This document shows, in pieces, positions 63,875 through 64,000 of a DNA stretch of 64,000 nt. The notes under the pieces are model-generated. The model was given only the letters and a program-made list of their open reading frames with translations. It made no database searches and was not told the origin of the DNA. Within the stretch, counting starts at the first letter, position 1; every line of letters begins with the position of its first letter. The DNA is from Prevotella sp. (GTDB lineage: Bacteria > Bacteroidota > Bacteroidia > Bacteroidales > Bacteroidaceae), in contig JAEEWT010000014.1 of the NCBI GenBank assembly GCA_016287755.1, positions 36,027-100,026 on the forward strand, written 5' to 3'. The position numbers were made by a program, and so were the translations under genes.

Positions 63875-64000
63875 TTACATTCTTTTATATAAACAATATG
63901 GAAGGATTTTATTTATTATCGCTAAAATATGCCAACGCTTAGTAACGTAGGCTTTGGATTTCTTCTTCCGAATGGCAGTAATGATTTGATTAGCAACTTT
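63875..64000 (-). CDS. 3' end of a short-chain dehydrogenase/reductase gene (partial)
   Basis: On the minus strand the last 41 codons before a TAA at 63875 read KVANQIITAIRKKKSKAYVT then KRWHILAIINKILPYCLYKR and M. This resembles the C-terminal tail of SDR-type oxidoreductases (a VAxxIxxAIxKKKxxxYVxxRW pattern followed by a hydrophobic helix). The rest lies beyond the window, so the assignment rests on the tail only. Confidence 0.5.
   Translation of the reverse strand, partial: KVANQIITAIRKKKSKAYVTKRWHILAIINKILPYCLYKRM

Overview
The window looks like a chromosome segment of a Bacteroidales bacterium, most likely Prevotellaceae. Five signs point there. (1) Promoters of the Bacteroidota type (TTTG, 19-21 nt, TAnnTTTG) precede many genes. 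(2) The ATP synthase operon has the Bacteroidales order: beta, epsilon, a small membrane protein, a, c, b, delta, alpha, gamma. (3) There is a lipid-anchored TamA-type protein (TamL). (4) There is a BspA-like leucine-rich surface protein. (5) There is a fused NfnS-NfnL oxidoreductase. Shine-Dalgarno sequences are rare. No rRNA, integrase, transposase, phage module or CRISPR array was seen. The species cannot be named from the sequence alone.

Layout. 1-870 is repeat-rich and non-coding, and contains a MITE-like inverted-repeat element (28-217). 871-1556 is a toxin-antitoxin pair. 1837-6928 is an accessory patch: a metallo-beta-lactamase/GNAT fusion, two PNPOx-fold flavoproteins, a cupin, an HxlR regulator, a GNAT, a second metallo-hydrolase and possible acetyltransferase remnants. 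6930-17535 is a hexuronate/KDG divergon. Its left arm (minus) is kdgK, eda, a giant tandem histidine kinase, a response regulator and a small AbgT-like membrane protein. Its right arm (plus) is a LacI regulator, uxaA and an NhaC-type antiporter. 17542-20372 has an unknown protein, a GH25 lysozyme and a zinc-ribbon membrane protein. tRNA-Ser and tRNA-Glu follow, then an outer-membrane protein, ispE and rho. 25049-29501 has tRNA-Arg, a YycJ-type hydrolase, a lipoprotein, tamL and a SpoU methyltransferase.

29873-38260 holds an L-cysteine desulfidase gene divergent from a complete glycine cleavage operon that includes its own lipoate ligase (lplA-gcvT-gcvH-gcvPA-gcvPB-lpd). 38347-45671 (minus) is the ATP synthase operon. 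45809-48966 (minus) is fur-purA-hisS. 49018-52083 (minus) is an AraC-type regulator, dipeptidyl-peptidase III and an AlkD-like protein. 52395-54637 is rplU-rpmA and serS. A BspA-like protein lies on the minus strand. 56481-59231 is the Nfn fusion plus a DUF486 membrane protein. 59328-63793 is a PD40 protein, udp, a threonine aldolase and mnmE. The 3' end of a probable short-chain dehydrogenase gene enters at the right edge.

The most unusual signal is the repeat landscape. Many spacers carry near-tandem 7-8 bp words, a different word in each spacer. Two of these arrays form inverted-repeat elements (28-217, and a 145-bp pair flanking gcvH). Related hairpin or repeat elements also sit in frame inside conserved genes: nfnSL, mnmE, atpG and the tail of a PNPOx-fold gene. 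Other points of interest are terminator hairpins that share bases with the next promoter's -33 box, interlocked divergent promoters at 28.7 kb, probable leaderless mRNAs, and a triple palindrome upstream of serS.
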